A stretch of DNA of 64,000 nt from Ceratotherium simum simum (taxonomy: Eukaryota; Chordata; Mammalia; Perissodactyla; Rhinocerotidae). Positions within the stretch are counted from its first letter, which is position 1. Every line of letters starts with the position of its first letter. The stretch is from assembly GCF_000283155.1 (NCBI RefSeq), contig NW_004454173.1, positions 4,216,913-4,280,912 on the forward strand, read 5' to 3'. The notes beneath the pieces were generated by a model, which was not told the origin of the DNA, did not search any database, and saw only the letters and a list, made by a program, of their open reading frames with translations. The position numbers and the translations under genes were made by a program. Shown here piece by piece: positions 11,226 through 23,314 of this stretch.

Positions 11226-11465
11226 GGGCCGGCCCCGTGGCTTAGTGGTTAAGTGCATGTGCTCCGCTGCTGGCGGCCCGGGTTTGGATCCCGGGCGTGC
11301 ACCGACACACTCCTTCTTCGGCCATGCTGAGGCCGCGTCCTACATACAGCAACTAGAAGGATGTGCAGCTATGACATACAACTATCTACTGGGGCTTTGG
11401 GGGGAAAATAAATAAATAAAATCTTAAAAAAAAAAAAAAAAAAGGCCTTCTTTAAAAAAAAAAAA
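11226..11465 (+). mobile_element. ERE1 SINE with target duplications
   Basis: A nearly intact ERE1 with a head GGCCGGCCCCGTGGCTTAGT, B-box GGTTTGGATCCC and a long A tail. The 18-bp duplication AGAAAAACAAAAACTGAG lies at 11,208-11,225 and 11,466-11,483. Low divergence suggests a fairly recent insertion into the L1. Confidence 0.95.
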
Positions 11466-13318
11466 AGAAAAACAAAAACTGAGATTTGTCTTTAACATAG
11501 TAAACTAAAGAATATAGTGAAGGATATTTTAAAAGAAGAAGGCAGAGAATCCCAGATAACAAGATGGAGAAATAGAAACAAATTAAGAACAACAAAATTA
11601 ATAAATATATGAGTAGTTCCAAATAAATAATGAATAAACAATGATAATATGTGTTAGCCTTCAAATATATATTTATATGTTACAATATAGTTTTACATTT
11701 ATAGTCTTAGAGTTATATTATAATTTAAGTAAACAACAATAATAACCCAAAAGTCAGCAAGGGGTAAATGGGGTCCTTGCACTCTCTGGGAAGAAAGTAT
11801 AAGTACAATTTAACTTTAGATTTGGATAAAGTAGGGTAGCCACTAAAATAATGGAAAAAAATATTTATAACTCTAAAACTAACAGAGAAAAATTTTTGAA
11901 AAATTAAATCAATTCAAAAGGAGGAAAGAAATCAACACATAAAAAAGGCACAGCCTTTTTTGTCATTTTATTATCACAAAGATTTAACCTCCAACAGATC
12001 TGTAATTACATCAACTGAGAATAGACTAAGTGTTTCCATTAAATTCAAATGCAGGCAAGTCTTTATAAGAAATGTATCTACATATGAGGGTTAAAGGTAA
12101 AAACCTGGGAGAAGACAGAGCATGTCAACTCTCCCCCAAATGCACAGATGGAACTAGATGACTAGCAAAGCAGATGCTATGGCAAAAACTCTTACTAGAG
12201 ATAAAAAGAAGATGTAATAAAGATAGAAATTTCAATACAAAAGGAAAACATAACAATTTCAAATTATATTCACCTAATAATGGACAGAACCACAGGAAAA
12301 TAGACAAAGCTATAATAATAAGGAATGCAATAAACAATGGTGGGCACAGAAATCACAAAATATGTTAGTAAGTTTAACCCTCTACCTATGTCAAAAAAAC
12401 ATTTCATTTAAAGATGACATGGTGAAAACTTCTCCTCTGCTATTGGCAATAAGAAAATATTGCCCACTGTCACCACGCCTATTTAACAGTAAACTGGGGA
12501 TCTTAAGTAACACAGAAAAAAAATTTGTTCCATATCTATATCTAATATGTAAAACAAAAACTATAAAGATTTAAAGAAGAGAAATAACACTGCTGTTATT
12601 TATGGATGATATGATTATTATCTAGGAAATGCAAAACAATCTGCAGATAAATTATTTTAATTAACAAATTAGTTTATCAAAGTTACTTGATTTAAAGGTC
12701 AATATATTCAAATGAATTCCATTTCTATGAATGAGCAACAAACATAGAGTGAATTTTTAAAAATATAATTTCAAAAGCATCAAAAATACCAAATATAAAG
12801 AGTTAAGCCTAACCAATGCAGGACTTTATATAGAAAACTATGAAATGTGGCTCAGAGAAATTAAAGAATCCTTGAACAAATGGATAAATATCCAGTTTAC
12901 ACATTAAAAAAATAAATATTGTAATATACCAATTCTCCTCTAACTGATCTGTAGATTCCAGGAATCTTAACCACAATTCCAATTATTTAATGGAATTTGT
13001 CAGGTAGATTCTATCATTTATATGGATGTTCAAAGGGTCAAGAATATTCAAGACACCCTTGGAAAAAAGCAAGGTAGCAGACTTCATCTAGGTTATCAGG
13101 TCTTTGATAAATCTTCATAGAAGAATGGGCAAATATGCTGATAGAAGAGAACAGAGAATCAAAATACATCATGTGCACTGAATGTATTCCTTGTGATGAA
13201 GCACAGGCATGGGAGAATGGTAGTTCTTTCAATAAATGGGGCTGGAACATTTGGGTATACATGACGCTGGGTACCTGAGGGTTACTGTAAATATTCAATA
13301 AGAACATGATTACACTCC

Positions 13319-13753
13319 AATCTTGTTCCCAAGACAGACACAGATGAAAAGATGTTAATCTTGTTAATTTTCTATTTTCTTGTTTAAGCTGAAGGGTGAC
13401 TTAAGGGTCACAAGGACTTATGAGCTTGTTTTGCAGAAGAAAAAGAATGCCTTCAAGGAAGTTATAATCACCAGATAACCAGCCCCCAGCTGCTGTTGAT
13501 GCCCAGAAGCCTGATTGCCCAAGGGCTTATCTGGAGTGAAAGAAATATGAATTTCCCCTCTTTTTCTCTGAAACGCCTCCTCCCAAGCCCCTTGGCTCTA
13601 CAAAACCCCCTGCTAGGAGAACCTAACCTCCTGCCTTCTTGTTTTGGCCAATTCGAATAAACCTTTCTCCATCTCCAAGTACCAATGCCTCAGTGATTGT
13701 CTTATTACTCATCAGGCACATGAATTTGAGATTAAGAGGTTTGGTGTCATGCA
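13319..13753 (+). mobile_element. Solo LTR of an endogenous retrovirus, unnamed
   Basis: An LTR-like block within the L1. It carries CTCTACAAAACCCC, an AATAAA signal near 13,658 and an end GGTTTGGTGTCA; L1 resumes afterwards. The exact 5' edge and the target duplication are unclear. Confidence 0.6.
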
Positions 13754-13875
13754 CACAGGAAAAACAACGGTGTTAATGACTATCTCACACTGATCACAAA
13801 AATTCATCCCAATTGTATCATGGAATTATAGGTCAAAGGCAAATCAACATTGTTTTTCAGAAAATAATATCAGAG

Positions 13876-14106
13876 GGGCTGGCCCCATGGCCTAACAGTT
13901 AAGTGCACGCACTCCGCTGCTGGCGGCCAGGGTTCGGATCCCAGGCGTGCACCGATGCACCACTTGTCAGGCCAGGCTGTGGCAGCGTCCCATATAAAGT
14001 GGAGGAAGATAGGCACAGATGTTAGCCCAGGGTCAGTCTTCCTCAGCAAAAAAGAGGAGGATTGGCATGGATGTTAGCTCAGGGCTGATCTTCCTCACAC
14101 AAAAAA
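13876..14106 (+). mobile_element. ERE SINE with target duplications
   Basis: Plus-strand ERE between perfect 17-bp duplications AGAAAATAATATCAGAG at 13,859-13,875 and 14,107-14,123. Confidence 0.95.
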
Positions 14107-14309
14107 AGAAAATAATATCAGAGAATATCCTCATGACATTAAGATACATGATTTACTTTAATGGAGATACATAAAGCAATAATGATGAGTAAATTAAAAT
14201 TAAGAAATCCTGTTTATTAGAAAAAACCAATAATAAAGTCAAAAGGCAAGCCATGGAGAGGGCAAAGATATGCACCAAACATTTAGCCAACAAAGGATTT
14301 AATGTAAAG

Positions 14310-14422
14310 TAGTGGTTGCAAACTATTTTCTGTTAAGGGCCCAATAGTAACTATTTCAGGCTGCACAGGTCACGTGGTTTCTGTCACAACTACTCAGCTC
14401 TGCCTTATATCCTGAAAGCAGC
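14310..14422 (+). mobile_element. DNA-transposon-like MER fragment
   Basis: Shows the common mammalian motif of a TTTTCTGTTAAGGGCCCAAT type followed by CTGTCACAACTACTCAGCTC. It appears interrupted by the retroviral LTR that starts near 14,423. Confidence 0.45.
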
Positions 14423-14934
14423 ATGAAAGTAGGTCTGGCAAGGTTTCCATCAAATGTTGGCACTGCTGACACAAAATAACCAACAATCAGTCTATAGATG
14501 GAAGAGATAAGATGAGTTTTACCCAAGCCAGAGTGAGGATTATAACCCAGGAAGGCATTTTCCAGAAAGGAAGAAAGCATTTCAGAGAAGCATGGTCTTC
14601 AGGACAGTCGTATACCTTTTTAGAACAAAGAACATGCATTAAACACAGCCAGGATACATATTCATCAAAGTTTCAAAGAGGTATTCAGTTGCAAATGAGC
14701 AGGCCAACATGACCCTGATGTTGAGAAAGGGGCTAATATGGGTGGTTGTTACCAATATGGAGTAGGAGGGTAAGTAAGCTTTCTTATCTTAAGAGAGAGC
14801 ATTGTTTAATGGTTAAAGCAGATGTACAATAAATGTTTAATAGGCCATAAGTCAGGATTCTTTAGTTCAAGCCAAATCAGTCTTGAACCTGAATAGCTAC
14901 CCCATATGTCTCAATGTATGAAAATCTCTTGTTA
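14423..14934 (-). repeat. 3' LTR of the endogenous retrovirus
   Basis: Aligns by eye along its whole length with 21,620-22,274, for example the shared GGCATTTTCCAGAAAGGAAG / GGCCTTTTCCAGAAAGGAAG and ATACATATTCATCAAAGTTT. The inner edge is GTTA at 14,931-14,934 (GTCA in the partner). Confidence 0.8.
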
Positions 14935-14996
14935 TTTTCCGCTTTTGATCAATAATCTTTTGATAGAAAGCATTGATGATCAAGATATTGTCCCTC

Positions 14997-15268
14997 AGGC
15001 CGGTCCCGTGGCTTAGCGTGTGCGTGCTCCGCTACTGGCGGCCCAGATTCGGATCCCGGGTGCACACCGATGCACCGCTTCTCCCGCCATGCTGAGGCCG
15101 CGTCCCACATACAGCAACTAGAAGGATGTGCAACTATGACATACAACTATCTAGTGGGGGTTTTGGGGAAAAAAAAGGAGGAGGATTGGCAATAGATGTT
15201 AGCTCAGAGCTGGTCTTTCTCAGCAAAAAGAGGAGGATTAGCATGGATGTTAGCTCAGGGCTGATCTT

Positions 15269-15301
<33 letters not shown>
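14997..15301 (+). mobile_element. ERE SINE with (CA)n tail
   Basis: Inserted in the retroviral internal region. AGATATTGTCCCTC is duplicated at 14,983-14,996 and 15,302-15,315. A (CA)n run of about 28 bases sits near its 3' end. Confidence 0.93.
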
Positions 15302-15303
<2 letters not shown>

Positions 15304-15663
15304 ATATTGTCCCTCGATGCCAAGGTGGTTGCTGCCTGCCCTGGGTCCATCATGTCCGTCAGTGCTAGAATTTATTTCATTGATTTGCCCAGTTATCCAC
15401 GTTGGGGTGAAATAGATATACCGGACAAGCATATATTAACAGGGGAAGCATTTCATAGGTTATGTAACGTCAATTATTTTTAGATTATTGCACAAACATC
15501 GTACATGTGCTTTTACATGACTTCCCATAGTTACATCATTTATAACAATTATAGAAAATATAATTGGATACTTGAATAGTTTAAAATGAGTTCTTAGGCA
15601 TAGTCTTTATGCCTAAGGAAAGGAAATTCATCCATAGTTGTAAGATCAACCGACCAGCTGAAG

Positions 15664-16257
15664 TCACTGAGCAATCATTACTCTAGCCTGCATGCCAGTC
15701 TTACAACACTGAGTAAAGAAAACAGTAGTTAGTTTGAATATTGTGACTAATACAAGAATTCCAAGGAGTAATAGAAATAGGAATTGCAATATGGATTGCA
15801 AAAGGGAGCCAATACTAGAAGGGAGCCAACTAAACAAATCAAGACTAAGTGTAGGGTCACTTAGGGCATTCACCTACTTTTTCATGTACTTTAGCAGAAA
15901 GGACACATTGGAAGATTTACCAGGTATAAAAACACAGCATTCAGTTTGAATGTTTGCACACGTACCACCTTGGGATGCAGTTAAAATATCTAAGGCCATT
16001 CTCTTCTGAAGGACAGCCTTACTCATGAAACACATTTCAGTAGTTAATAAGGCTATTCCTGCTTGACTATCATTAAGAGCTTGTTGAGTAAATTTAGTCA
16101 GGGCTTCTATATATGATATGACATCTTCTAGCCCCAAAGAAGGAACAAATATAGCCCCTAGGTGGCCATACCAGTGGAATGCTGAACAAACCATTCTGGC
16201 CTTAAGGAGAGGGAAATTGGCAACAGTTTTTAATTCACAGTGAATCCTTCCCTGCAT
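15664..16257 (-). pseudogene. Retroviral envelope, transmembrane-subunit remnant
   Basis: A single reading frame on the minus strand broken by one in-frame stop at 15,874-15,876. The first part (16,257 down to 15,877) holds a heptad-like helix, a QKRMALDILTASQGG region matching the gamma-type immunosuppressive segment, and a CX6CC disulfide motif (CANIQTECC) typical of gammaretroviral-type TM. After the stop comes a hydrophobic stretch rich in Leu, Phe and Val, the likely membrane anchor, and a short tail with a Cys pair. The stop separates ectodomain from anchor. The surface subunit upstream is not recognisable. Not functional as read. Identity as env TM is secure from the motif order. Confidence 0.85.
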
Positions 16258-16738
16258 CCAAGGGATACCCAGGGTGCACCATCCTAACCATCTGGGCAGT
16301 AGTCAAAACCAGACGTTTGTTCCACATAACCATTGAATTCCATTAGGAGCTACCCAATAAATGCCTGGCCTTCAAAACCAGTCTGTTCCAAACCAATCAC
16401 TTTCTTTAAGTATGATAGTATTTTGAAAACCTTAAATGGAATGATTATAAAATGGGTATATGGTTTAAGCATTATAAGGGTTTAAGTGGGAAATATAAGG
16501 TTGAAGTCTTAGGACAGCTGTATACAACAGATGCTGTCTTCTCATCCTGGTTTGGACGTATTTGTCTTGGTCAGTTGAAGTCAGGTGTCAGAAACAGAAG
16601 TTGAAATCCACTCAGGCAGAGGAAACATTTTTTAATGGGAAATGTGAAACCATGAGTCTATGCCCTTTAATTTTACAGCACATGGATTGGTTAAAAGTAC
16701 CTCTTATGGTTCTTTCCAATGGGGCTGCAGAGAGTCTT

Positions 16739-17840
16739 TTATTGGGTGCCTCTTTCAGTAAATAAAATCTCCAGGTTGTAGTCCATGATCCTTAAGGTCT
16801 TCATCTCCTGGGAGCTTTCTGTGAAACGAATCAGGTACCAACATTTCATTTCTTTTAAGCACCTCAATGAGACCCTGACATGACAACAATGTAATATATC
16901 TTCCTTAAGCAAAGTTGGTTCATACATTTCCTCATCTAATTGCATAGGCCATTCTGTTATTATTTCAAAAGGAGACAGCTGATGTTTACCAAAAGGTAAA
17001 GATCTAAGATTGAGAAGTCCTAGAGGAAGAGCTTTTGGCCATAAGAGACCAAATGCTTTTGAAAGCTTTGCCAATTGAGTTTTGATTGCACCAGTTACTT
17101 AAAATGTTGCATTATTGGCCAAATGTCACAAATAGATTTAATTATTTGTCTGGTGGAATGAGTTTCCTGGTCACTGAATAACTTGGTAGGAATTCTCCAA
17201 ACAGGAATTATCCTTTCCAATAATTTACCTACTGCTAGAGCCATCACTCTTTTTCAAAGAAAGCCCTCAACCTAATGTGAGAACACACACATCCTTACTA
17301 AGATATTTATATCCTTGAGATGGTGGCATTTGAGCAAGGTTCAATTGCCATACCTCAAGGGGTCCCTTAGGAAAAGTAAAGTGACCCTGTGACCCATGAT
17401 GTGTTTTCCCGGAATTATATTTAGGACATATAGTATAATGATCATATGCTTTATGAGCCACTGTGGGAGAAATTTCCAAAAATATTGTTTTCCCCATAAA
17501 ATCATCTTTTCGTGTGCCCAGTGGGTAACTGATATATATGCTGGAGCAGTGGCAATTGTACTCCAATAGACACTATGGTTTGTTACTGGGCCAGAACCAC
17601 ATCTGCATGGTGGTGTCAAAAATTCTCCCTTTTTGTTGCCATATTTGTTTTTCTTTTTCTGTGGTGATTTCTTGAGCTTGTAGAAGGAAGTCTTTCACTG
17701 GTTAGCAGGGTTAACAGAGAGCAGTGGACATTCTTGAGGCAGGACAGGATATCCAGCCTGATAATGTTCCTGCTTATCTTTTAAGTAAGATTCATCTGTA
17801 AACCAAATTATACAATAAAATATAGTCATGGTCATTTTCC
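16739..17840 (-). pseudogene. Retroviral pol remnant: RNase H and integrase
   Basis: On the minus strand, going down from about 17,830, there is an RNase H-like piece (a TDxS motif followed by HYQAGYPV). Next is an integrase zinc-finger C-x-x-C (YTICPKYN) with HGSQGHF and VWQLN. After that comes the integrase catalytic C-terminal part (LLWPKALPLGLLNLRS and HQLSPFEI), ending near 16,739. Segments lie in different frames and contain stops, so the gene is inactive. The part 16,260-16,739 between pol and env is degraded. Confidence 0.8.
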
Positions 17841-20774
17841 TCCTATGATGCTGGAAGCAAGGTAGTAGGGTTAAGATAATGAATATTTATCTATGCAATA
17901 TAAGCTAAGAAAGTTTATCATCATTTACTTGACAAAGCTTCCCATGCAATTTAATATGTCAAACAAACCTAATTAGTTTAGTATCTCCCTCTACATAGAA
18001 AGGGAGAAAAAAATTCTTTGAGAAGCCCTAGGAAACTGTTCTTTTAAGAGAAAGAAAACCAAATTCTAATTTTGTACCAGCTTACTTTTGATATTAAAAC
18101 TTATTTAAGTAAATTTATTCCAATCTTAGCCAGCTTGACCATGCATAAAACTCTTTTCTCAAGGTTCCTTTTTCACAAACCTTCTATAACTTTCTTTTTA
18201 CATTCAGATTTTGTCCTATGCTTTTCCTCTTTTCTTTCCTTAACAGAATGCATTTCCATTTCATATATATATATATATAAATTCCATACAAACATATATA
18301 TATATATCTGTTACTGAAAACGCATTTTATTTTCCTTGCATATTAGGATATTTCCCTCATTATTATAGTAGTTTTAATTACTTGTATTAATTAGAATTTT
18401 TATTTTATTTTATTATATTTTGGTGAAGATCGGCCCTGAGCTAACATCTGTTGCCAATCCTCCTCTTTTTGCTGAGGAAGATTGGCCCTGGGCTAACATC
18501 TGTGCCCATCTTCCTCTACTTTATATGGGACGCCATCACAGCACGGCTTGACAAGCTGTGCGCCAGTGCATGCCTGGGATTCGAACCTGCAAACCCTTGG
18601 GCTGCCAAAGCAGCGCATGAGCACTTAACTGCTGCACCACCAGGCCAGCCCCTAATTAGAATTTTTATCCCTTAGAAACCTTAATTTCTAGTGAAAAATA
18701 AAGAAGGAAACAATTATGGACTGTCTTTTACATTAGCATTCTGTGGCTTGAAAAATTTATAAATACTTTTCATAATTTCTAGAAACATATGCTATTCCAT
18801 AGTATGTTTTAATAAAGCATAAGGCATGTTTTCTAATAGATCCAAATATCTTTACTTTGTTTGTAATAAGACAAAAGTGGTAGATGTAGACTTGATTAGC
18901 AATTAATAGTTCTGTATTTTATCTTAATTGAAAATAATCTAGATATTCAATGAATTTTCCACCATTTAATTTAACCTAGCAAAACTCTGAAGTTTTAAGT
19001 TACCAAAGAGATTTTAGAAGCTATTTTAAGTACACATGCCATAAAATATAATTATTACTAAAAAGTTGATCTGTAAACTCTTATCTCATTTACATCTACC
19101 TAAATCATTTCCTCCCAAAAATTATGTTTAGATTACCCACAAAAACTTTATGAGACATTATGCAAAATCAGCTGACATTCTAAGTTATTATTTTTGCTAA
19201 CAAGTTTTGTAACAGAGATAATATTAGCTTATTTGATTAATAACCCCAGGTAGAATGAAGTTTGCATGTCCACATCAGATCCAATGCTCATAACTCTGAG
19301 GACATGCTTATTTCAAACCAAATTTAAATAAGCTTTCATTTACCAAAGATTATTTTTTATCACATTAACTTGAAAGACATTTGGGTCAGTTTCTATTACA
19401 TTTACCTCAGCACTTACTTTAAGCCAATTAAATAGAGCTCTGTTAGAAATTATACCACCCAGAGGTAGAAAAATATCACATATATAACATATATATACAC
19501 ACACATAAACACAGACAAGTGCAACAAAGATTTTGCTGCCTCTGTTTTAAAATTTCTCCATAGATTTTTGGGCAAGGGTGCTTTCACAGCAGCCTGCATC
19601 TCCAAAAGCTTCTCCACCCCCACTTTTTTTTTCAGTCTTAGGAATCTGGGATGGTGTAGATAATAGCTCCTGGAGAGGTCACAAGTTTTTTAGATAAACA
19701 GCAGAGGGTAGTTACTTATCAAAGGACTGACATGCCCATCTAACTACATTATCCTTAATTTGCTTCATTTCCTCTGGTTTTATCTTAATTTAGGGAGGAA
19801 GGCCTAAAAAAATTCCCATCAGGCTTTGAATATCAGCTTCAATCTGGCCAAATTTCTGATCACAAGTTACTAAACCCTTTAAAATATCTTGTCAGGTTTC
19901 TGTCAGGATAAACAATATCTATTCCTGGCAGCATTAAACAACTCCATTAGTTTTTGTAATTTTAGTTTCCTCTTGATTGTTTAAGGATAGCAGTTTCCCA
20001 AAAAACCTTTCAGAGTCTTGTTAACTCTGGGAGGAGCTCATATTGAGTCCACCTTCAAAGGTAGATGATGGGGGTGTCTGTAAAGCCATGACTTAATAAG
20101 TGCACGTCTTAAACAACCTTATCTAAATGGAACATTCTTTCTAATGGCCAATGTACCAGTTTTGGAGACTCAAAGGAGCCCCAAAGTGGCCACTGTAATT
20201 TTAAATTATCCTAGGTTATCTCAATTGAAATATCCAATCATTTACAATTATCCCATTTTTTTTTAAGCACTTGCAAGTATCTGGTCCACATGTATTGTAC
20301 ATGAAGCCAGAGCTCCAGGGGGAGGCAGCCTATTCGGGAACCTGATTTCCCATTTTTCTTTTAGTTTCCTTTTACTACAAAGTCTGAACAATTTATAGAG
20401 ACAGTGTAGCGGGTCAGAAGTGTGCTGCTTGTGAGTGTCACTCCCTAAAAATGGTTATGAACACTTTCTTACATGTCTCCATTTCTCTCACTGGCAGTCT
20501 AAAACTACTGTGGGGGCTTGGAGTGTGTAGATGACCAATTCTCACGTGTGCATCCCTGGACAAGCCATCAGTTACTTCAGGTTAACAATCACCATGGAAT
20601 TCCCTATGGGACTGCTGCGCATCATGAGACTCAACCTCAGACACTCCCACTAGGTTCTCAGCCACCTGAGAATGCCTTACAGCTGGGAGGAGCTGGTGTC
20701 CCTTCTCTTTGGAGCTGAATGAGTTTTAAGTCTCTCAATTTGCTATCAAACAATTTGTTCAGAATTTACACACA
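17840..20774 (-). other. Retroviral internal region without clear genes, plus ERE
   Basis: AT-rich sequence between the pol remnant and the 5' end. Around 19,560-20,100 the minus strand reads like a decayed gag-type region, but I see no diagnostic motif. A reverse ERE occupies 18,404-18,654. TA repeats occur at 18,264-18,310 and 19,480-19,510. Confidence 0.4.
18404..18654 (-). mobile_element. ERE SINE with target duplications
   Basis: Reverse ERE between ATTAGAATTTTTAT copies at 18,390-18,403 and 18,655-18,668. Confidence 0.93.
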
Positions 20775-20983
20775 TGGGCTGGCCCCGTGGCTTAACGGTT
20801 AAGTGCGCGTGCTTTGCTACTGGCGGCCGGGGTTCGGATCCCAGGCGCGCACCGACGCACCGCTTCTCCAGCCGTGCTGAGGCCGCATCCCACATACAGC
20901 AACTAGAAGGATGTGCAGCTATGACATACAACTGTCTACTGGGGCTTTGGGGAAAAAATAAATAAAATTATAAAAACAAGAAG
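20775..20983 (+). mobile_element. ERE1 SINE with target duplications
   Basis: Plus-strand ERE with intact A and B box regions. TTACACACA is duplicated at 20,766-20,774 and 20,984-20,992. Confidence 0.93.
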
Positions 20984-21151
20984 TTACACACAATGTTATT
21001 TCCAATTTAAAGCCAAATTAAAAAGGTCAGCCTGCTGCATTCATTCCAAAGTCCCCTTAGGCTCCCCTGGCCAAGGACATTCCCACTAGGTTTCTCTTAC
21101 CCAGGAAATGTACCAGTACCCTCTTAAGACACCTAGTCTTAAGACTTGAAA

Positions 21152-21467
21152 CAGGGCCGGCTCCGTGGCTTAGCGGTTAAGTGTGTGCGCTCTGCTACCG
21201 GCTGCCTGGGTTCAGATCCCGGGCCCACACCGGCGCACCGCTTGTCCAGCCATGCTGAGGCGGCGTCCCACATGCAGCAACTAGAAGGATGTGCAACTGT
21301 GACATACAACTATCTAGTGGGGCTTTGGGGGAAAAAAAAAAAAGGAGGAGGATTGGCAATAGATGTTAGCTCAGAGCCGGTGTTCCTCAGCAAAAAGAGG
21401 AGGATTAGCATGGATGTTAGCTCACGGCTGATCTTCCTCACACACACACAAAATAACAACAACAAAA
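21152..21467 (+). mobile_element. ERE SINE with target duplications
   Basis: Plus-strand ERE with the longer 3' body (two GATGTTAGCTCA blocks). AAGACTTGAAA flanks it at 21,141-21,151 and 21,468-21,478. Confidence 0.93.
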
Positions 21468-21619
21468 AAGACTTGAAATAGCTCAAGTAAAAGTCAGGAC
21501 CTATGACTTAAATAAGGAGGTCCAGGTTTCAGGAGAAACTCACAGAGGGAAAGTGAAGAGTGCCATGAAGCTGAGGGGGGCTCAGTGGGCCCATGTGGTA
21601 CCAAGCACCAGTTCAAAGA

Positions 21620-22274
21620 AGATTCCAGGTGGTCTCCAGTGGGTTTCTCTAAAATCCTGCCACACTATGCCAAGAAATGACGATGCAAATTAACCAATAA
21701 CTGTTCTATACATAAGAGAGATAAGGTGAGTTTTACTTGAGCCAGAGTTAAGATTACAACCTGGGAAGGCCTTTTCCAGAAAGGAAGAAAGCGTTCCAGA
21801 GAAGCATGGTTTTCAGTACATTCTTATACCTTTTTTGAAGATTTTATTTATTTATTTTTCCCCCCAAAGCCCCAGTAGATAGTTGTGTGTCATAGGTGCA
21901 CATCCTTCTAGTTGCTGTATGTGGGACGCGGCCTCTTATACCTTTTTTGAATAAAGAATATACCTTAAACATGCCCAGGATACATATTCATCAAAGTTTC
22001 AAAGAGCTGTTCAGTTGCAAATTATCAGGTCAACATGACCCTGATGTCAGGAGAGGTGCTAATACAGGCATTACCAATAGGGTGTTACCATTAAGGCTTG
22101 GGAGGGAAAGTATGCATTCTTATCTTAAGAGAGTGCATGCTTTACTTAATGGTTAATGCACAGGTACAACGTATGTTTGATAGGCCATAAGTCAGGCTTC
22201 TTTAGCTCAAGGCAAATCAGTTTTGGACCCGAATAGTTACCCTATATACCTCAATATGTGAAAATCTCTTGTCA
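21620..22274 (-). repeat. 5' LTR of the endogenous retrovirus, with nested ERE
   Basis: Partner of 14,423-14,934. It is longer because a 5'-truncated ERE (21,840-21,933) is inserted, duplicating TCTTATACCTTTTTTGAA at 21,822-21,839 and 21,934-21,951. The 21,620 edge is approximate. Confidence 0.8.
21840..21933 (-). mobile_element. Truncated ERE SINE inside the LTR
   Basis: Only the 3' 94 bp of an ERE, ending at GTGGGACGCGGCC, between perfect 18-bp duplications. The duplication shows insertion in truncated form rather than later deletion. Confidence 0.9.
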
Positions 22275-22423
22275 GCACCATGGGTAGGAGTGGTGCTGGG
22301 GGAGGTCACAGCCTGGCCTCTCCCTCCCCCTGCATGTCCCCCATAAAGCCCCCCTCCCCCCTTTCCTCACTCCCATGAAACCAGCAAACAGTGAGCCATT
22401 GATGATTAAGCAGCTAGTAACTA

Positions 22424-23314
22424 TGGGGAATCGGAATTGGCCATCTCAAAATATGTCTCTGCCTGAAAGACACTTTGACCCCCACCCCTACTAACTGACC
22501 AAAAGAGTTTGGGATGGGAGGCCTGCCCCCAGAACAGGCCATCACCATAGACATCTCTGGGTATCTGGGAGGGTCCTTGCTAAGCCCATTTTTAGTTCTG
22601 GTTACCTTTTGTAAGAGACATTTACATTTGTAAAGGAAATCTCCATTTGTAAAGGTATTTTCTTCCCTGTACCAGGAAAAACCGGGAGGGGGGTGGTGGA
22701 TGACCTTACCTAGAAATTTATCAGAACAGAAAGTGAAGACTGAAATCTGCATGATAAACTTACCTATTATTAACCGTGCTGTTTAGGCAATATGCTATCT
22801 GACTCCCACTAGGTTCCTACAGATAACATCTCCCTGGAGCCTGGATCACCATGGTAATGGATGTTTGAGCCATTTTTTTCAGGAATTGGAACCCTTGTCC
22901 ACTTCAGGCTAGTTGAGACCACCAACCCATCAACTGGGCCCACACAGACATATGTCCGATAAGCGACATTTTGAAGTCAAGAGGTTAAAACTCCACCCTC
23001 AGGGCATGCTGACGCCGCCATCCTGTGCACATGCGTCCTATGATGAGGCATGAAGCCTGACCACGCTTGCGCAGATCATCAATTACCTCATCTCTCCTCA
23101 CCTCCAATCATTTCAGACCACCTCGCCCCCTACCACATAAATATCCCTGAGTCCCTATTTTTGGGGGAGTGGATTTGAGATTCATTCTCCCATCTCCTCA
23201 CTTGGCTCCCTTGTGATTAAAAAGCCCCCTCTCTCTCTGCAATCTTGTCATCTCAGTGTTTGGCTTTCTGGGCGGTGGGCAAAAACGGAGCTGGTGCGGT
23301 AACACCCAGAGCCC
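22424..23314 (+). mobile_element. Solo LTR, class I ERV, larger member of a local family
   Basis: Starts TGGGGAATCGGAATTGGCCA and contains a promoter-like CATAAATATCCC block near 23,140 and an ATTAAAA signal near 23,216. It ends about GTGCGGTAACA. Its 5' part resembles the LTRs at 32,084 and 37,725 (…GGCCA…AAATATGTCTCT…CTAACTG). It faces opposite to the neighbouring retrovirus. No clear target duplication was found. Confidence 0.7.

Larger units (their letters stand above)
10600..14309 (+). mobile_element. L1 LINE, old and interrupted
   Basis: A diverged plus-strand L1. The order runs from 5'UTR-like sequence (about 10,600-11,900) through ORF2-like sequence (11,900-14,300), including a decayed reverse-transcriptase motif near 12,600 (FMDDM instead of FADDM). 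It is split by a purine microsatellite, an ERE at 11,226, an LTR at about 13,319 and an ERE at 13,876. Many stops; not mobile. Confidence 0.75.
14423..22274 (-). mobile_element. Class I (gamma-type) endogenous retrovirus, degraded
   Basis: Two copies of the same LTR, at 14,423-14,934 and about 21,620-22,274, flank internal sequence whose retroviral order fits the minus strand: RNase H, integrase, envelope transmembrane subunit, then the 3' LTR. The LTRs have diverged substantially, so the insertion is old. Four EREs have since inserted (14,997; about 18,404; 20,775; 21,152) and a partial one sits in the 5' LTR (21,840). Reverse transcriptase and protease are not recognisable. All coding parts carry stops or frameshifts, so it is not infectious. 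Confidence 0.8.

Noticed and set aside
11226..11290. tRNA-like A and B box sequence, as in every ERE head
   Set aside because: These are internal promoters of tRNA-Ser-derived SINEs. They lack a foldable complete cloverleaf and lie in elements with A tails and target duplications, so they are not tRNA genes.
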